Positions 54,197 through 63,490 of a stretch of 64,000 nucleotides of DNA are shown piece by piece. The stretch's first letter is position 1. Each line of letters begins with the position of its first letter. The stretch lies in NCBI GenBank assembly GCA_949825045.1, contig OX463807.1:41436749-41500748 (forward strand). Reading direction: 5' to 3'. The notes under the pieces are model-generated. The model saw only the letters and a program-made list of their open reading frames with translations, ran no database searches and had not been told where the DNA came from. The stretch comes from Argyresthia goedartella (taxonomy: Eukaryota > Arthropoda > Insecta > Lepidoptera > Argyresthiidae). A program made the position numbers and the translations under genes.

Positions 54197-54296
54197 GAGT
54201 CCTTTGTGGTTCTGTCTAGCCTTAAACCCCCTATCAAATGCACTCAACAACAACAACTGTAAGTTAAATCAAGCATAAAATATATAAGGGAATACA

Positions 54297-56076
54297 GACC
54301 TATCAACTTAAGCTGAGAATTGCATTTGTGTGAGTGATCGCCAAAAGTACAGTTAGTAAAACACATACAAATAAAATCAATGTTTTATTTAAACGAAGTC
54401 CATAAAACACAATGTTACCAACTGTCCAATTCTCGACCTCATAATGACTGAATCTTATAACTCTTCTACTCCGCTCATTGCATCTTCATCTTCACTCTCG
54501 TCTGATGATTCATCAGAGTCAGAGCCTGTGTTAATAATTAATCGTTCCGTTATATCGTCGATTGTGGTTTCTCGACTTTGGAATTCTTTTTCTTTTGTAA
54601 TTGCATGGTCACAAACATTTTTCCACTCTTGTGCAGTGATCGCGTCAACTTTTTCTTTTGTTAATTTCATTATTGTGTCCATATTCATTGACACGTTTCT
54701 TTTGGCTACGTATCCTTTTACTATTGACCATATATTTTCAATGGGATTGAAATCAGGGTGGTAGGGTGGTAGACGTAGAACGCTGTGACCATGTTCTTCG
54801 AACAAATTATCAATTTTATATTCAACAAATCTTGCTTTGTTTTGTAGAATCAACTGATAAAGTTGCGGTTTGAGCATCTCTGCAGAGTGGTCAATATTTC
54901 TATATTTTAGCCAATCAATGATAGTTTGTTTACGATGGTTTGAATTGGGGGCGGGATTATGTAACGTATTATGATATGCTGCGTTGTCAACCACCACAAC
55001 ACTATTCGGTTCTAAATTTGGAATCAGCTGCGTTTGCAACCATTTTGTGTAATTCTCGGTGTTCATATTATGATGATGGTAGCCAGTTTTTTGGTTTGCC
55101 TTGAACATGAGTAGGGCATTGGATATAAAACCGTCCTTTCCGCCGGCATGAACTATTATTAAACGATTTCCCTTGGAAATTGGTTTCTTTAAGCCAGAGG
55201 TGCTTCCAACTGAATAAGACTTCGACGAAGTGTGACACGTGTCGATATACGTTTCGTCAGTATACACGATTGGACGGCCCTGGGCACGATATTCAGCTAT
55301 TTTAATCAGGAACAATATTCGCAGATATCTTATTTGGTGCTTCTCCATAAGGATTCTGCGATTGTCTTCTGTCCTTTTCCATTTAAATCCCAACAGAGCC
55401 ACTTCTTTTCTCAGCGTCGTAACTCCACCCGGATAATTAATTTCTGTTTTTAACTTTTCGTGCAATATTTTCATGGTGGGAACCTGTTTGTCAGTGACGT
55501 GAAAGTTGTGGATTGTTCTCCGTATTACTGCTTTGTCAAAATCGTCAATGACGATGGTATTTTGTCTGCATCTTGTTTTTTTCGGAGATTTAAATTTACT
55601 TCCATGTTCCAAAGCACGTTTACCTTCTGCTAAAACTCTGTGTACAGTTGACAGCGGAATTCCCGTCGATGTCGCTACCAATTGGGCCGATGTAACGACA
55701 CTTGACACATCCTTTTCGTTCACTCCTTTAAAATACGTATTCAATTTGCATAAAATTTCTTTCACTTGGCTGCTTAATGGTTTTCGTACAGGAAATTCAC
55801 TTACAGTAGGAGCCATTTCACTAATATTTCAAACAAAATCAATCACATAAAATTACACGTCTATCTGCTACCAGTACCGGAGGTGAAGTGAAGTATGTGA
55901 GCGGGCGGCAGGGAAGCGGTGCGTAGCGGACGTGCCGCGCCTCAGGCCGCTTGCTATAAACTAGTATAAACCAGTTTAAACCATGCGCGGGACGGGCCGC
56001 GCCTCAAGCCGATTGCCACTCTACACTATCGGTGTGCACTCACACAAATGCAATTATCAGCTTAAGTTGATAGGTC
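54297..56076 (-). mobile_element. IS630/Tc1 transposon, DD82E (Sailor-like) type, full length
   Basis: 1,780 bp. The TIRs are 40 bp, at 54297-54336 (GACCTATCAACTTAAGCTGA...) and inverted at 56037-56076, with a single mismatch. The inside holds one minus-strand transposase ORF without lesions. I could not see a TA duplication next to the ends (left flank AATACA, right flank AGTGCC), so the exact boundaries may be a few bases further out. The young look (39/40 TIR match, intact ORF) suggests recent activity. Confidence 0.88.
54455..55816 (-). CDS. DD82E IS630/Tc1 transposase
   Basis: 453 residues. An N-terminal helix-turn-helix (about 40-65, STGIPLSTVHRVLAEGKRAL) is followed by a basic linker (PKKTRC). 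A second DNA-binding stretch ends in LLGFKWKRTEDNRRILME. The DDE_3 core has D187 (VYTDETYID), D277 (VVVDNAAYH) and E360 (NPIENIWS); 82 residues separate the last two, the spacing I recall for the Sailor group, against 34 in classic Tc1. The long D-E insert is typical of non-classical IS630/Tc1 lineages. The C-terminus is acidic (SDSDESSDESEDED). Starts at ATG 55816, and no stop or shift is present. Confidence 0.92.
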   Translation of the reverse strand: MAPTVSEFPVRKPLSSQVKEILCKLNTYFKGVNEKDVSSVVTSAQLVATSTGIPLSTVHRVLAEGKRALEHGSKFKSPKKTRCRQNTIVIDDFDKAVIRRTIHNFHVTDKQVPTMKILHEKLKTEINYPGGVTTLRKEVALLGFKWKRTEDNRRILMEKHQIRYLRILFLIKIAEYRAQGRPIVYTDETYIDTCHTSSKSYSVGSTSGLKKPISKGNRLIIVHAGGKDGFISNALLMFKANQKTGYHHHNMNTENYTKWLQTQLIPNLEPNSVVVVDNAAYHNTLHNPAPNSNHRKQTIIDWLKYRNIDHSAEMLKPQLYQLILQNKARFVEYKIDNLFEEHGHSVLRLPPYHPDFNPIENIWSIVKGYVAKRNVSMNMDTIMKLTKEKVDAITAQEWKNVCDHAITKEKEFQSRETTIDDITERLIINTGSDSDESSDESEDEDAMSGVEEL

Positions 56077-56284
56077 AGTGCCTGGAAAATCATTACATCG
56101 GTTAAATATATGTATATGACAATGAAGGATTGAGAAAATAAATGCATAGATAAATATATGTCTAGCAAAAAGAAACAGAAGAAATTGAAGCGTCTAGAAA
56201 AATATGCTACTCGTAAAAGAATCGTATGGAAAAAAAATATCGTGGGAAAAAACGCGAATGGAAAAAAATACAAGGAAAATATTA

Positions 56285-57180
56285 TTTCGGAAAATTTATC
56301 TTTAACCGTCCAAATACCACACTTAAATTAAAGCTCAAGTCCTACAATACCATCAAAGCAATGAATACCTGCGCCATACCTGTTCTGTCATACTCTTTTG
56401 GTATCATAAACTGGTCTCATACCGATCTGAAAAAACTACAACGCAAAATAAACACTAGAAAAGAAAACACCACCCGGAATCCTGCATTCAGAGGCTAACT
56501 CTACCTGGAGATGAAGGTGGACGGGGCATCATAGATATAGTTAACCTTCACAATAAACAGATTACCTTATTACGAACCTTTTTCCATAATAAATCAGAAT
56601 ACTCACAATTGCCTCAAGCAGTCACTCAAACAGACCAAAAACATTACCACTAAACCTAACTGATGCAAACACCCAGCATAACCAACATTATATCCACACA
56701 AGACAAGCTGAAGACATGGAGGCAGAAGTCTATGCATGGAAAGTACTTCGCCGAGCTCAACCGACCTTATATCGACAAATCTGCGTTAAACGCGTGGTTG
56801 AAGTACGATGCGCTCATCCAGAGACTGAAGCATTCATGATCGCCATACAAGACCAGGTCATAAATACACGCAATCATAAATAACACATACTCAAATACCC
56901 CAACTTTCACTAAGACTAATGTAGACATTGTCATAGTGCATCTGAGACCATGCAAGACATCACAGGGGCATGCAAATCCATTATACAAAACGAGTACAAA
57001 CACCGTCATGACCAAGTAGCTTACCAACAATCAATAGCACTAAAACACAAATTCATTCAAAACAAGGATCCCTATTATAAATTTTATAAACCTGCAACAG
57101 TTTTAGAAGACAGTAAGACTAAGATTTTTTGGGATAAAACAATAATTACAGACAGGAAAGGTTCTAGACAAAATTAAACA
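56285..57180 (+). pseudogene. RLE-type non-LTR element, thumb and endonuclease end
   Basis: IKAMNTCAIPVLSYSFGIIN then WSHTDLKKLQRKI (56340-56460), a region with stops containing EDMEAEVYAWKVLRRAQ, and finally SETMQDITGACKSIIQNEYK then HRHDQVAY (56942-57030) and KIFWDKTIITDRKG. The C/H pattern ETxxxI..AC...RHD and the D...TDR end match the CCHC plus restriction-like endonuclease region of R4/Dong-like elements. Several frame lesions. Confidence 0.75.
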
Positions 57181-57790
57181 GACCGCTCTCTTGATAGATA
57201 CAGCCGTACCAAATGCACACAATTAAAAAAAAAAACATCACAGAAAATCTTACTAAATACCGAAAACAAGCAATAGAACTAAAATGCTAATGAAAGATTA
57301 GAACTACTGTTCAGCTAAGCTGCCTACTAAATCTTAGTATTCATATGGAACACATCGGGCTGTTCCATCTGTCGCAAATGTTACAATATTTGACGTTGGC
57401 GGGTTCCGATTTGATTCAAAATTTATCGTTAGAATTGACGTTAGTCTGCGTCAATTCAAATTAGAACACCTGTGCCTGCTGTCGTGAAAACATCATTTTT
57501 CGTCTGGCGTGTCCCGCAGTAGATACGATTCTCACAGTCGTTAGTAAAGTATACAAGTGTTTGGCGTTAAACTGTTACCGAGATAAGCCTAACCGAACCA
57601 GCAAGTAGCAGTAGGACTTCACGCCGCCGAGCCCAAATCCAGGATGCGATCGTGAAGAGGCTTGCAGAGGTAAAGCAGAGCTGATGTAGCTCTCCAAGCG
57701 TGAGTAGCCTGACCCAGGAACGGAGGTAAGTGAAGTGATCATCTCTCCTTGTTGGGCCTAGAAGTCTATACTGCCACACATCAAACTTAC
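57181..57790. other. Unassigned; repeat-like minus-strand ORF
   Basis: The minus-strand stretch LLGPTRRDDHFTYLRSWVRL then LTLGELHQLCF (57770-57660) looks like transposon debris, but I cannot place it. Confidence 0.35.
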
Positions 57791-57959
57791 CTTCACAAAC
57801 CCTTTTCTTTATCGTCATACAGTCCACTATATAGCTCACCCCGAGCTTATAACTACATATATTATACCCATAGTTCATACCCACCACAGGTATCATCCCA
57901 AACAACTTAACGAACATGATTAAAACAATAGACATTCGCGAAAATCTAATCTCAACCAT
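57791..57959 (-). CDS. Possible first exon of a minus-strand membrane-protein gene
   Basis: From an ATG at 57959, 56 codons are open to a consensus GTAAGT donor at 57790. The start MVEIRFSRMSIVLIMFVKLF then GMIPVVGMNYGYN has a hydrophobic helix followed by GMIPV, reminiscent of the N-terminus of insect gustatory receptors (a '+LxGxxPV' pattern), but that is a weak resemblance. No next exon was identified; an LTR element has inserted 17 bases upstream of the ATG. Confidence 0.25.
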
Positions 57960-57980
57960 CCCGAAAGCCGTAATATTAAA

Positions 57981-58191
57981 TTTGCCAGAGGCAATTATAA
58001 GGAGAGCGACATCTTCGGGAGTAAAGTAAAAGGCTTGAGATGCGCGCAAATACTAGACTATACTAGACTAATTTATTATAGGAAATCCTAGCTTATATAC
58101 TAGGTTGGTACATGTTATTGATGACGTGCATAAGACATAGTACGTGATGAGATATTTCCGCATATCTGTGGCGGGCGTACGTGCCGGCACA
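57981..58191 (-). repeat. 3' LTR of the short LTR element
   Basis: TTTGCCAGAGGC to GTGCCGGCACA on the plus strand. Confidence 0.88.
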
Positions 58192-59488
58192 GATACTCCC
58201 CGCTTTAGGGAAAATAAATAAATGAATGTACTTATAACAATGAACAAAAATCTAAGTTAGAATCAAACAATAACCTTAAATGAATCGAATTAACTTTAGA
58301 AATGTGTATACCATAACAAACTAGTAGTATTTTAATAAACATAAAACCAGATCTTAATTGTGCATACTTTAACTAAATCTATTTTTATATGTAAGGAAAG
58401 TTATTGTTAAATGAAACTAGACAGTAATAGAGCATATTTCAACTTAATCTAAAGGTAACTCTTACACGAATTAGGAAAATAAAGGAACTACGGTTATGTG
58501 AATTCTACATAAGTTTAAAGAATAACATGATATTTACCTACAGGCGAGTCTTGTGTCTGGCCGTACACTACATAAAATAAACTAAATTTCCATTTATAGG
58601 TTAGGTTAGTAAACTAACCTAACCTATAAATGGAAAAGATCCGCAGGAGAGTCGTCTGATGCTGTAGCCGAATATGTTTTTCAGGAATCGATAGTCAATT
58701 TACATCGCACGTCGTTGAAGTTGTAATCACTGTTTGTTTATAATTGCGACCGTACCTACAAAAGGATGATTGTGCTGAATCAGCGTCAACATTAAATCTG
58801 TAACCTTGGCTGTAGGCAGTCAATGATCTCGTACGTCATATGTACGTGCGTGCTCTTCACTCTTGAGTGAATATTAAGTTGTCGATTGATGAAATTTGTG
58901 TGCCTAAAAACCTTGGGATTTGGCAACATAGGGCACATCTTGTACACCAATCGTTTATATATATATATATATATATCTCTCTCTCTCTCTTCAGTGATTT
59001 GATTATTCTTCGTGCGTTGTTCTTCCTGGATGATTTCAATATTCGTTGAATTAGGTATAAAGATGATGTTTCAGTACTCTTCTGGGGGCTGGAAAGGCTT
59101 ACTATGTCTTGAACTTGAAAAAACTGCTTGCTGTGAATGAATTTGCCGACGCGTTCGTTTCTGCTGGTGCGAGCTCCATTTTGATAAATCAGCAGTCGGC
59201 TATCGGTTCTTGCGGTATCTTGAGTTCGATGCGGGAAATCTTCAGTTGAAATCTTTTGGTTTCAGGTCCGTCATGGCTTGCTTGATGTCGTCATGGTTTG
59301 GTTGGGGTCTTGATTATGGATTTCTGCAGCGTGGTTTGAAATAGGTATGCAGAAGTCGGGGCTCGGCGATCTTGGACGAAGTGCTTCTTGCTTGCACTTC
59401 TAAGCTGGCAGCACACGGAGTTTTCTTCGCGGCTGGGTCCATGCTGCTATTACCGAAGGTTGCTGATGTTCAAAAGTCGGGTCACCAC
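58192..59488 (-). other. Internal region of the short LTR element
   Basis: No pol-like sequence. It holds a 20-bp-arm hairpin TAGGTTAGGTTAGTAAACTAACCTAACCTA (about 58600-58629) and a (TA)n(CT)n microsatellite at 58955-58990. A 42-codon gag-like start lies next to the right LTR. Confidence 0.6.
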
Positions 59489-59698
59489 TTTGCCGGAGGC
59501 AATTATAAGGAGAGCGACATCTTCGGGAGTAAAGTAAAAGGCTTGAGATGCGCGCAAATACTAGACTATACTAGACTAATTTATTATAGGAAATCCTAGC
59601 TTATATACTAGGTTGGTACATGTTATTGATGACGTGCATAAGACTAGTACGTGATGAGATATTTCCGCATATCTGTGGCGGGCGTACGTGCCGGCACA
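59489..59698 (-). repeat. 5' LTR of the short LTR element
   Basis: TTTGCCGGAGGC to GTGCCGGCACA; nearly identical to 57981-58191. Confidence 0.88.
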
Positions 59699-59731
59699 TT
59701 AAACACTTGTAGGATTACTCGTAAGTTCCCT

Positions 59732-60322
59732 TTAGAGCAAAGTTAGTGAACTTTGCTCAAAATGACGTTCAACTGAGTTAAAAGCATTTTGTAAATCAAC
59801 CTTTACAATGACGTTATCAGTGTTTCCTGAATCGAATGCGAATGACTGGGTGGCGGGGATTGCGGCCTCGCAGTCCAACGGTACTCCAAATCCCAACTGC
59901 TGCGGCTTAAGTAAAGACGGAGCAACTCCCCTAACAGCTCTGCAACAAAGTTTCGCTACCAGACGACGGAGTACGCTCCCAACAGCAACAAGACGAATCT
60001 CCCCGTCCTTCTTACTCGAGGCACAGAGAGAAGCGCCATAAAGAAAGGGGCATACCTCCCTGTTGACCATTCCCCTCAACATAAAATTGGCTAGATTTAC
60101 TAGCGACCGTAAGAGAGTCGCACCATTATCCCCAGCCCCATCAGAAGTCAGCTCCTTAAGAATTGCGGGGCGGATCCCATCAACACCAGCTGCGGACCCG
60201 TTATTAAAGGTCATAATTGCCTCCAAAATAATTTTCAACCTTTGGTCGGCTGTTCCAATGCAGATGGATGGCGGTACTCGATCGATGAAGTTGTTGTAAA
60301 AAAAAAACATCCTCACAATCAC
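59732..60322 (-). pseudogene. Reverse transcriptase fragment of the HGLSC-type family
   Basis: 196 codons on the minus strand: FNNGSAAGVDGIRPAILKEL, FLYGASLCASSKKDGEIRLV then AVGSVLRRLVAK, PQQLGFGVPLDCEAAI and KVDLQNAFNSVERH. The GxDGIRPxxLKEL, KKDGxIRPIAVGxxLRRL, LGFGxPxGCEAA and KxDxxNAFNSxxR blocks belong to the N-terminal half of the RT whose C-terminal region is seen at 19093-20040. It is cut right after NAFNS, so the catalytic DD motif is absent. Confidence 0.75.
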
Positions 60323-60360
60323 ATAGCACTTGACTCCACGGAATGCACAATATCACTGAT

Positions 60361-60807
60361 TTATCCACATACATCACCTTTTGTGGCCAAACTCCTTAGC
60401 GAAAACTGCCGAGATTGACTTGCACTGCGACACCAAACAAGAATTGCATTCTTACGATCGCTTACCAGGCACTGCGATTTTTCAAATGTGGAGCCAAGTG
60501 AAACACGCCCTCCCAGCATGAAATCCAAGACTTGCTGCCTTGGAGTATCATATGCAAGAAGTAGTCCTTCTATGGTGAGTATGTCTACATATGTATTGAA
60601 GTTGCTATCATTATTATTAGGAAATATGTTGATATTTATATCCCCAATTATTATAATATTGCGGAAGTTGCGGTAGTGTTTTAGTAGTTTTTCTAGTGAG
60701 TAAATGAAGTCATCAGCGTTTTTGAAACAGTCAGGCCGGTAGAAATCTACAATTATTGTAGAGTCATCAAGTTGGATAGTCAGGCTTGTGGCATCAGTAA
60801 GTGTCAC
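60361..60807 (-). pseudogene. Non-LTR endonuclease domain, C-terminal part
   Basis: 148 codons: TIIVDFYRPDCFKNADDFIY, IIIIGDININIFPNNN and EGLLLAYDTPRQQVLDFMLG match the YRP, GDxNI and TR blocks of AP endonucleases. Upstream to 61060, in broken frames, are HQNIRSIN and NIETDIIVLT, the N-terminal motifs. The last 40 codons lose similarity after the VLDFMLGG block. Confidence 0.8.
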
Positions 60808-61206
60808 TTGCTGTATTTTAGGTTTTATGTTTGATTTATAGTATATGATAACGCCATCATTCTGATTGTGATACTTGTCCGTACTGTGAAAGACAAATCC
60901 GTCCAGTGGCGGGTATTTTATGAAAGCACGACATCCAGCATTAAGTCAAAACAATGATATCGGTTTCTATGTTCATTTGTGCGAGAAGTGTACAGTAACT
61001 GTCAAAAGTTGCGGTTTATGCTTCTGATATTTTGATGCGGAATTTTTGGTTTCGTTTGAGGCTGGGGAATCAGAGAAGAGCACTGCTCAGCATGGTAAAA
61101 GAGTCACTGAAGTTAAAATTATGTATGTTATTAATTAACTTATTTATCTATTTTAATTTATGGGTTATATGTTAAAGAGCTGAATAAATTGTATACTATG
61201 GCGCTC

Positions 61207-61596
61207 TTAGGCGCCACCATAGTCGATAGAATTTATGTACCTATACTCAGCGTTTTTTTTGGCCGAGCAAACTATGTCACCTCTTTTGTGGTCACTTTGT
61301 TTCTTGTATCGTAGGATCGTTGCACATTTTGGCGGGTCAGACTTGTCAGTGCAGTCGGTCGTTAAGTGCCCTATTTTGTCGCAGTGTACAAGTAGGTTTG
61401 CCTCTTTGCAGGTCTTAGCAGCATGTCCATTCTGCTGACAGTTGAAACATCTTGTTACTAGGGTTACTCTTACAGTACAAGATGACCAATTTATGAACAA
61501 CCTGTCCTGTGCAATGAGAGCCTTGCTGATTTCGACAGGTACTTTGATGATCCAATTTAAGACATCCGTGTTCTTTTTCCCGGGTTTGTGGCTCAA
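61207..61596 (-). pseudogene. Non-LTR ORF1 fragment with zinc knuckles
   Basis: 129 codons: VPVEISKALIAQDRLFINWS, then CFNCQQNGHAAKTC (a full CCHC knuckle) and HCDKIGHLTTDC, a second knuckle whose first cysteine is lost. ORF1 is the RNA-binding protein of jockey/CR1-type elements. Upstream parts lie at 62150-61930 with AELVKKGTNNFMRPQ in one frame. Confidence 0.75.
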
Positions 61597-61689
61597 CTAT
61601 TGAGGTTAAAAACAATTCTAGAGATAATTTCGGCATTTTTTGGCAAGATTTTGTTTGAAGAGACTTTAAAATCAAAAAAACAGAACAAA

Positions 61690-61893
61690 ATTATTTATTT
61701 ATCTGTAAACCAAATACAAACATACGAATTCACCTGGTTACGTATATGGAGTGTGAAAATAGCCACACCAATAAATTTGTAAACAAAAATTTGCTTTGTG
61801 AAATGCAAACTGCACTCCACACCATCCCTACTATTGTGCGACAGTACGAAACCCTTCGTGCGCGAGATCGATTCGCACTTGACCGTTTTTTGT
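61690..61893 (+). repeat. Lepidopteran GGTTCCGTAC-type repeat, 3' half
   Basis: TTCACCTGGTTACGTATATG to AAACCCTTCGTGCGCGAGAT and TTCGCACTTGACCGTTTT; corresponds to 44835-45000 of the copy in the ABCG intron. Confidence 0.75.
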
Positions 61894-62180
61894 CTTTAGA
61901 AGTCCACGGACATGGAGATTCATTACTTCAGGGCGAATAATTTATTGAACCAGTTCTTAGTCTCATCACTGGACTTCTTCTGGTCATTGTGGACGCATAA
62001 AGTTGTTCGTACCTTTCTTAACTAATTCGGCGAAAGAGGTGGAATGTAGGGTTGCTTTTTATTAGTTTCTTTGATGGCGTCATGAATTGCATTTTTTACC
62101 CTTGAGTCCTATTTTCTTTTAAGGTCTGCATTGAGATCTGGGCTTGTAGGGTTTTTTGTTTAAGCGCTTGATACTGAACA

Positions 62181-62696
62181 TCCATTTGAGATGCGCCATG
62201 TCATATTTTCTGGCACAGGTTATGTATTCATAGTTTCCGTTAAGGCAAGGTTCAATCCAGCCAATTTTGTAGTCCGACTGTCAGCACAATGTCCATTGTA
62301 TGTAATTATGTTAGATGCATGACACTCAATTTCACTTCACTAGTTGCAACGAGCACTCACAGACACATAAAGTAGGTCAATAAATTCCTTGTATATTCAA
62401 CAATAATAAAAATAGGCAATAGTTAAACACGTCCGCTCGCAACGGCTTAGCGAGTCTTGATCAAAATCAAAGGATCGATGACATTGAAGCTCAAAAAGTT
62501 TTAAACCTGAATATTTGTATTGTCATTGAATTTAAATAGCTTTTTACCATTTGTCAATAAGAAATATTAAATGGCACTTCTGTTTATTTTATGTTTAATA
62601 ATCGTTTGATTGACTATCAATGCAAGTTTCTATTCCGGTTGAACAACAGCAGTTCCTCGATTCTGCTAATGCAACTGCGGCTAAAAGCAATGCTAA
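62181..62696. other. No gene seen
   Basis: Probably the 5' side of the minus-strand non-LTR element. No motif recognised. Confidence 0.35.
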
Positions 62697-62847
62697 GCTT
62701 TTGATCGCCTTACATCAAATGCAGAAGTGTCATTCACACGCCAAACATTTGGTGTGCTATGCAAAATTCATCTAAATTCATACGAGATAGAGAAATTCAG
62801 CCGACGTGGCGCCAGTGGCAGAATTTCCGACTGGGGCGGTCAAAAGG
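62697..62847. mobile_element. piggyBac-type MITE, copy 2 (TTAA flank)
   Basis: Ends GCTTTTGATCGCC and GGGGCGGTCAAAAGG, right flank TTAA (62848-62851), left flank CTAA. Shares ATTCATACGAGATA and GTGGCGCCAGTGG with 49622-49815. Confidence 0.72.
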
Positions 62848-62851
62848 TTAA

Positions 62852-63490
62852 GGGCAATTAGTGTTACCTTTTTCCAGGCAAATATAGCCATAATTTCTAC
62901 TAAGTGGTTTTTAGAGAACATTTTTATATTATAAAATATTACAAGTTTATGAGAACTTTATCGACATTATTCACGCTCAAAAAGTTAAAATTATTTTGAT
63001 ATGGTTCTGCGCTAGATAAAACTATAGGACCTGGATATCCGATGTCTCCTCGAGTGCTGTCGAACACACATAGGCACTTATATCTTCATATTGGTAAAAC
63101 AGAAAGTGTATGCTATACCAATTTTGGGGATTGCAAGGAACTTCATTTTGAATGGGTGCAAATAGATATTTGCAATTTCAATGGGACAATTCGGCAGTGC
63201 CCCCGCCAAGACGAGCAAGCAAAGCGCAAGGGCATTACCTACCTTTTCTCAAAGCGCTTCGTCGATTTTTTGAACCCTCATAACTTGGGTTTGAATTATA
63301 TCTATTGAACAAAATTCTTGGAATATGATCTTAGTAGTAGGATTAATATACATAGAAAGTTTTAATAGCATAGTTCTTATAATTTCGATTTTATTGATAT
63401 CTAAAATACCCCGATTTCTTCACTGACTCACTAATGATCATCAAAATTGTTAGGGTATTTCCTCAAGTCCTAGAAAGCAGAAATTTGGTT
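62852..63490. other. No gene seen
   Basis: AT-rich. An 88-codon ORF at 63042-63308 has no recognisable domain. Confidence 0.4.

Larger units (their letters stand above)
53086..57180 (+). mobile_element. RLE-type non-LTR element split by two later insertions
   Basis: R4/Dong-like RT sequence runs 53142-53605, is interrupted by a solo LTR (53611-54196), and resumes at 54197-54296. It is interrupted again by the DD82E transposon (54297-56076) and continues 56285-57180 with the thumb region and the restriction-like endonuclease end. Some palm sequence between NPLS and the AINT region seems to be lost. The family label rests on motif order. Confidence 0.75.
57981..59698 (-). mobile_element. Short LTR retroelement with near-identical LTRs (TRIM-like)
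   Basis: LTRs of 211 and 210 bp (57981-58191, 59489-59698) differ by one substitution and one indel. TTAAA flanks both sides (57976-57980, 59699-59703). On the minus strand a primer-binding-like TGGTGACCCGACTTTTG starts one base inside the right LTR, and a purine-rich AAAGCGGGGAG precedes the left one. The internal 1.3 kb has only a 42-codon ORF (59442-59314, starting MDPAAKKTPCAASLEVQARS), which looks like the start of a gag. It is non-autonomous and recent. Confidence 0.85.
60361..62180 (-). mobile_element. Non-LTR element with ORF1 and endonuclease, minus strand, truncated
   Basis: In minus-strand order: remains of ORF1 (62150-61930), zinc knuckles (61596-61207), then the endonuclease (61060-60361). 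A fragment of the GGTTCCGTAC repeat (about 61690-61893) lies inside ORF1. The reverse transcriptase is missing; the neighbouring RT at 59732-60322 is from another family. Confidence 0.7.

Noticed and set aside
59372..59599. 75-codon plus-strand ORF
   Set aside because: It runs from antisense of the gag start into the LTR; no domain.
63042..63308. 88-codon ORF near the right end
   Set aside because: No domain or repeat match; length is within chance expectation for this composition.
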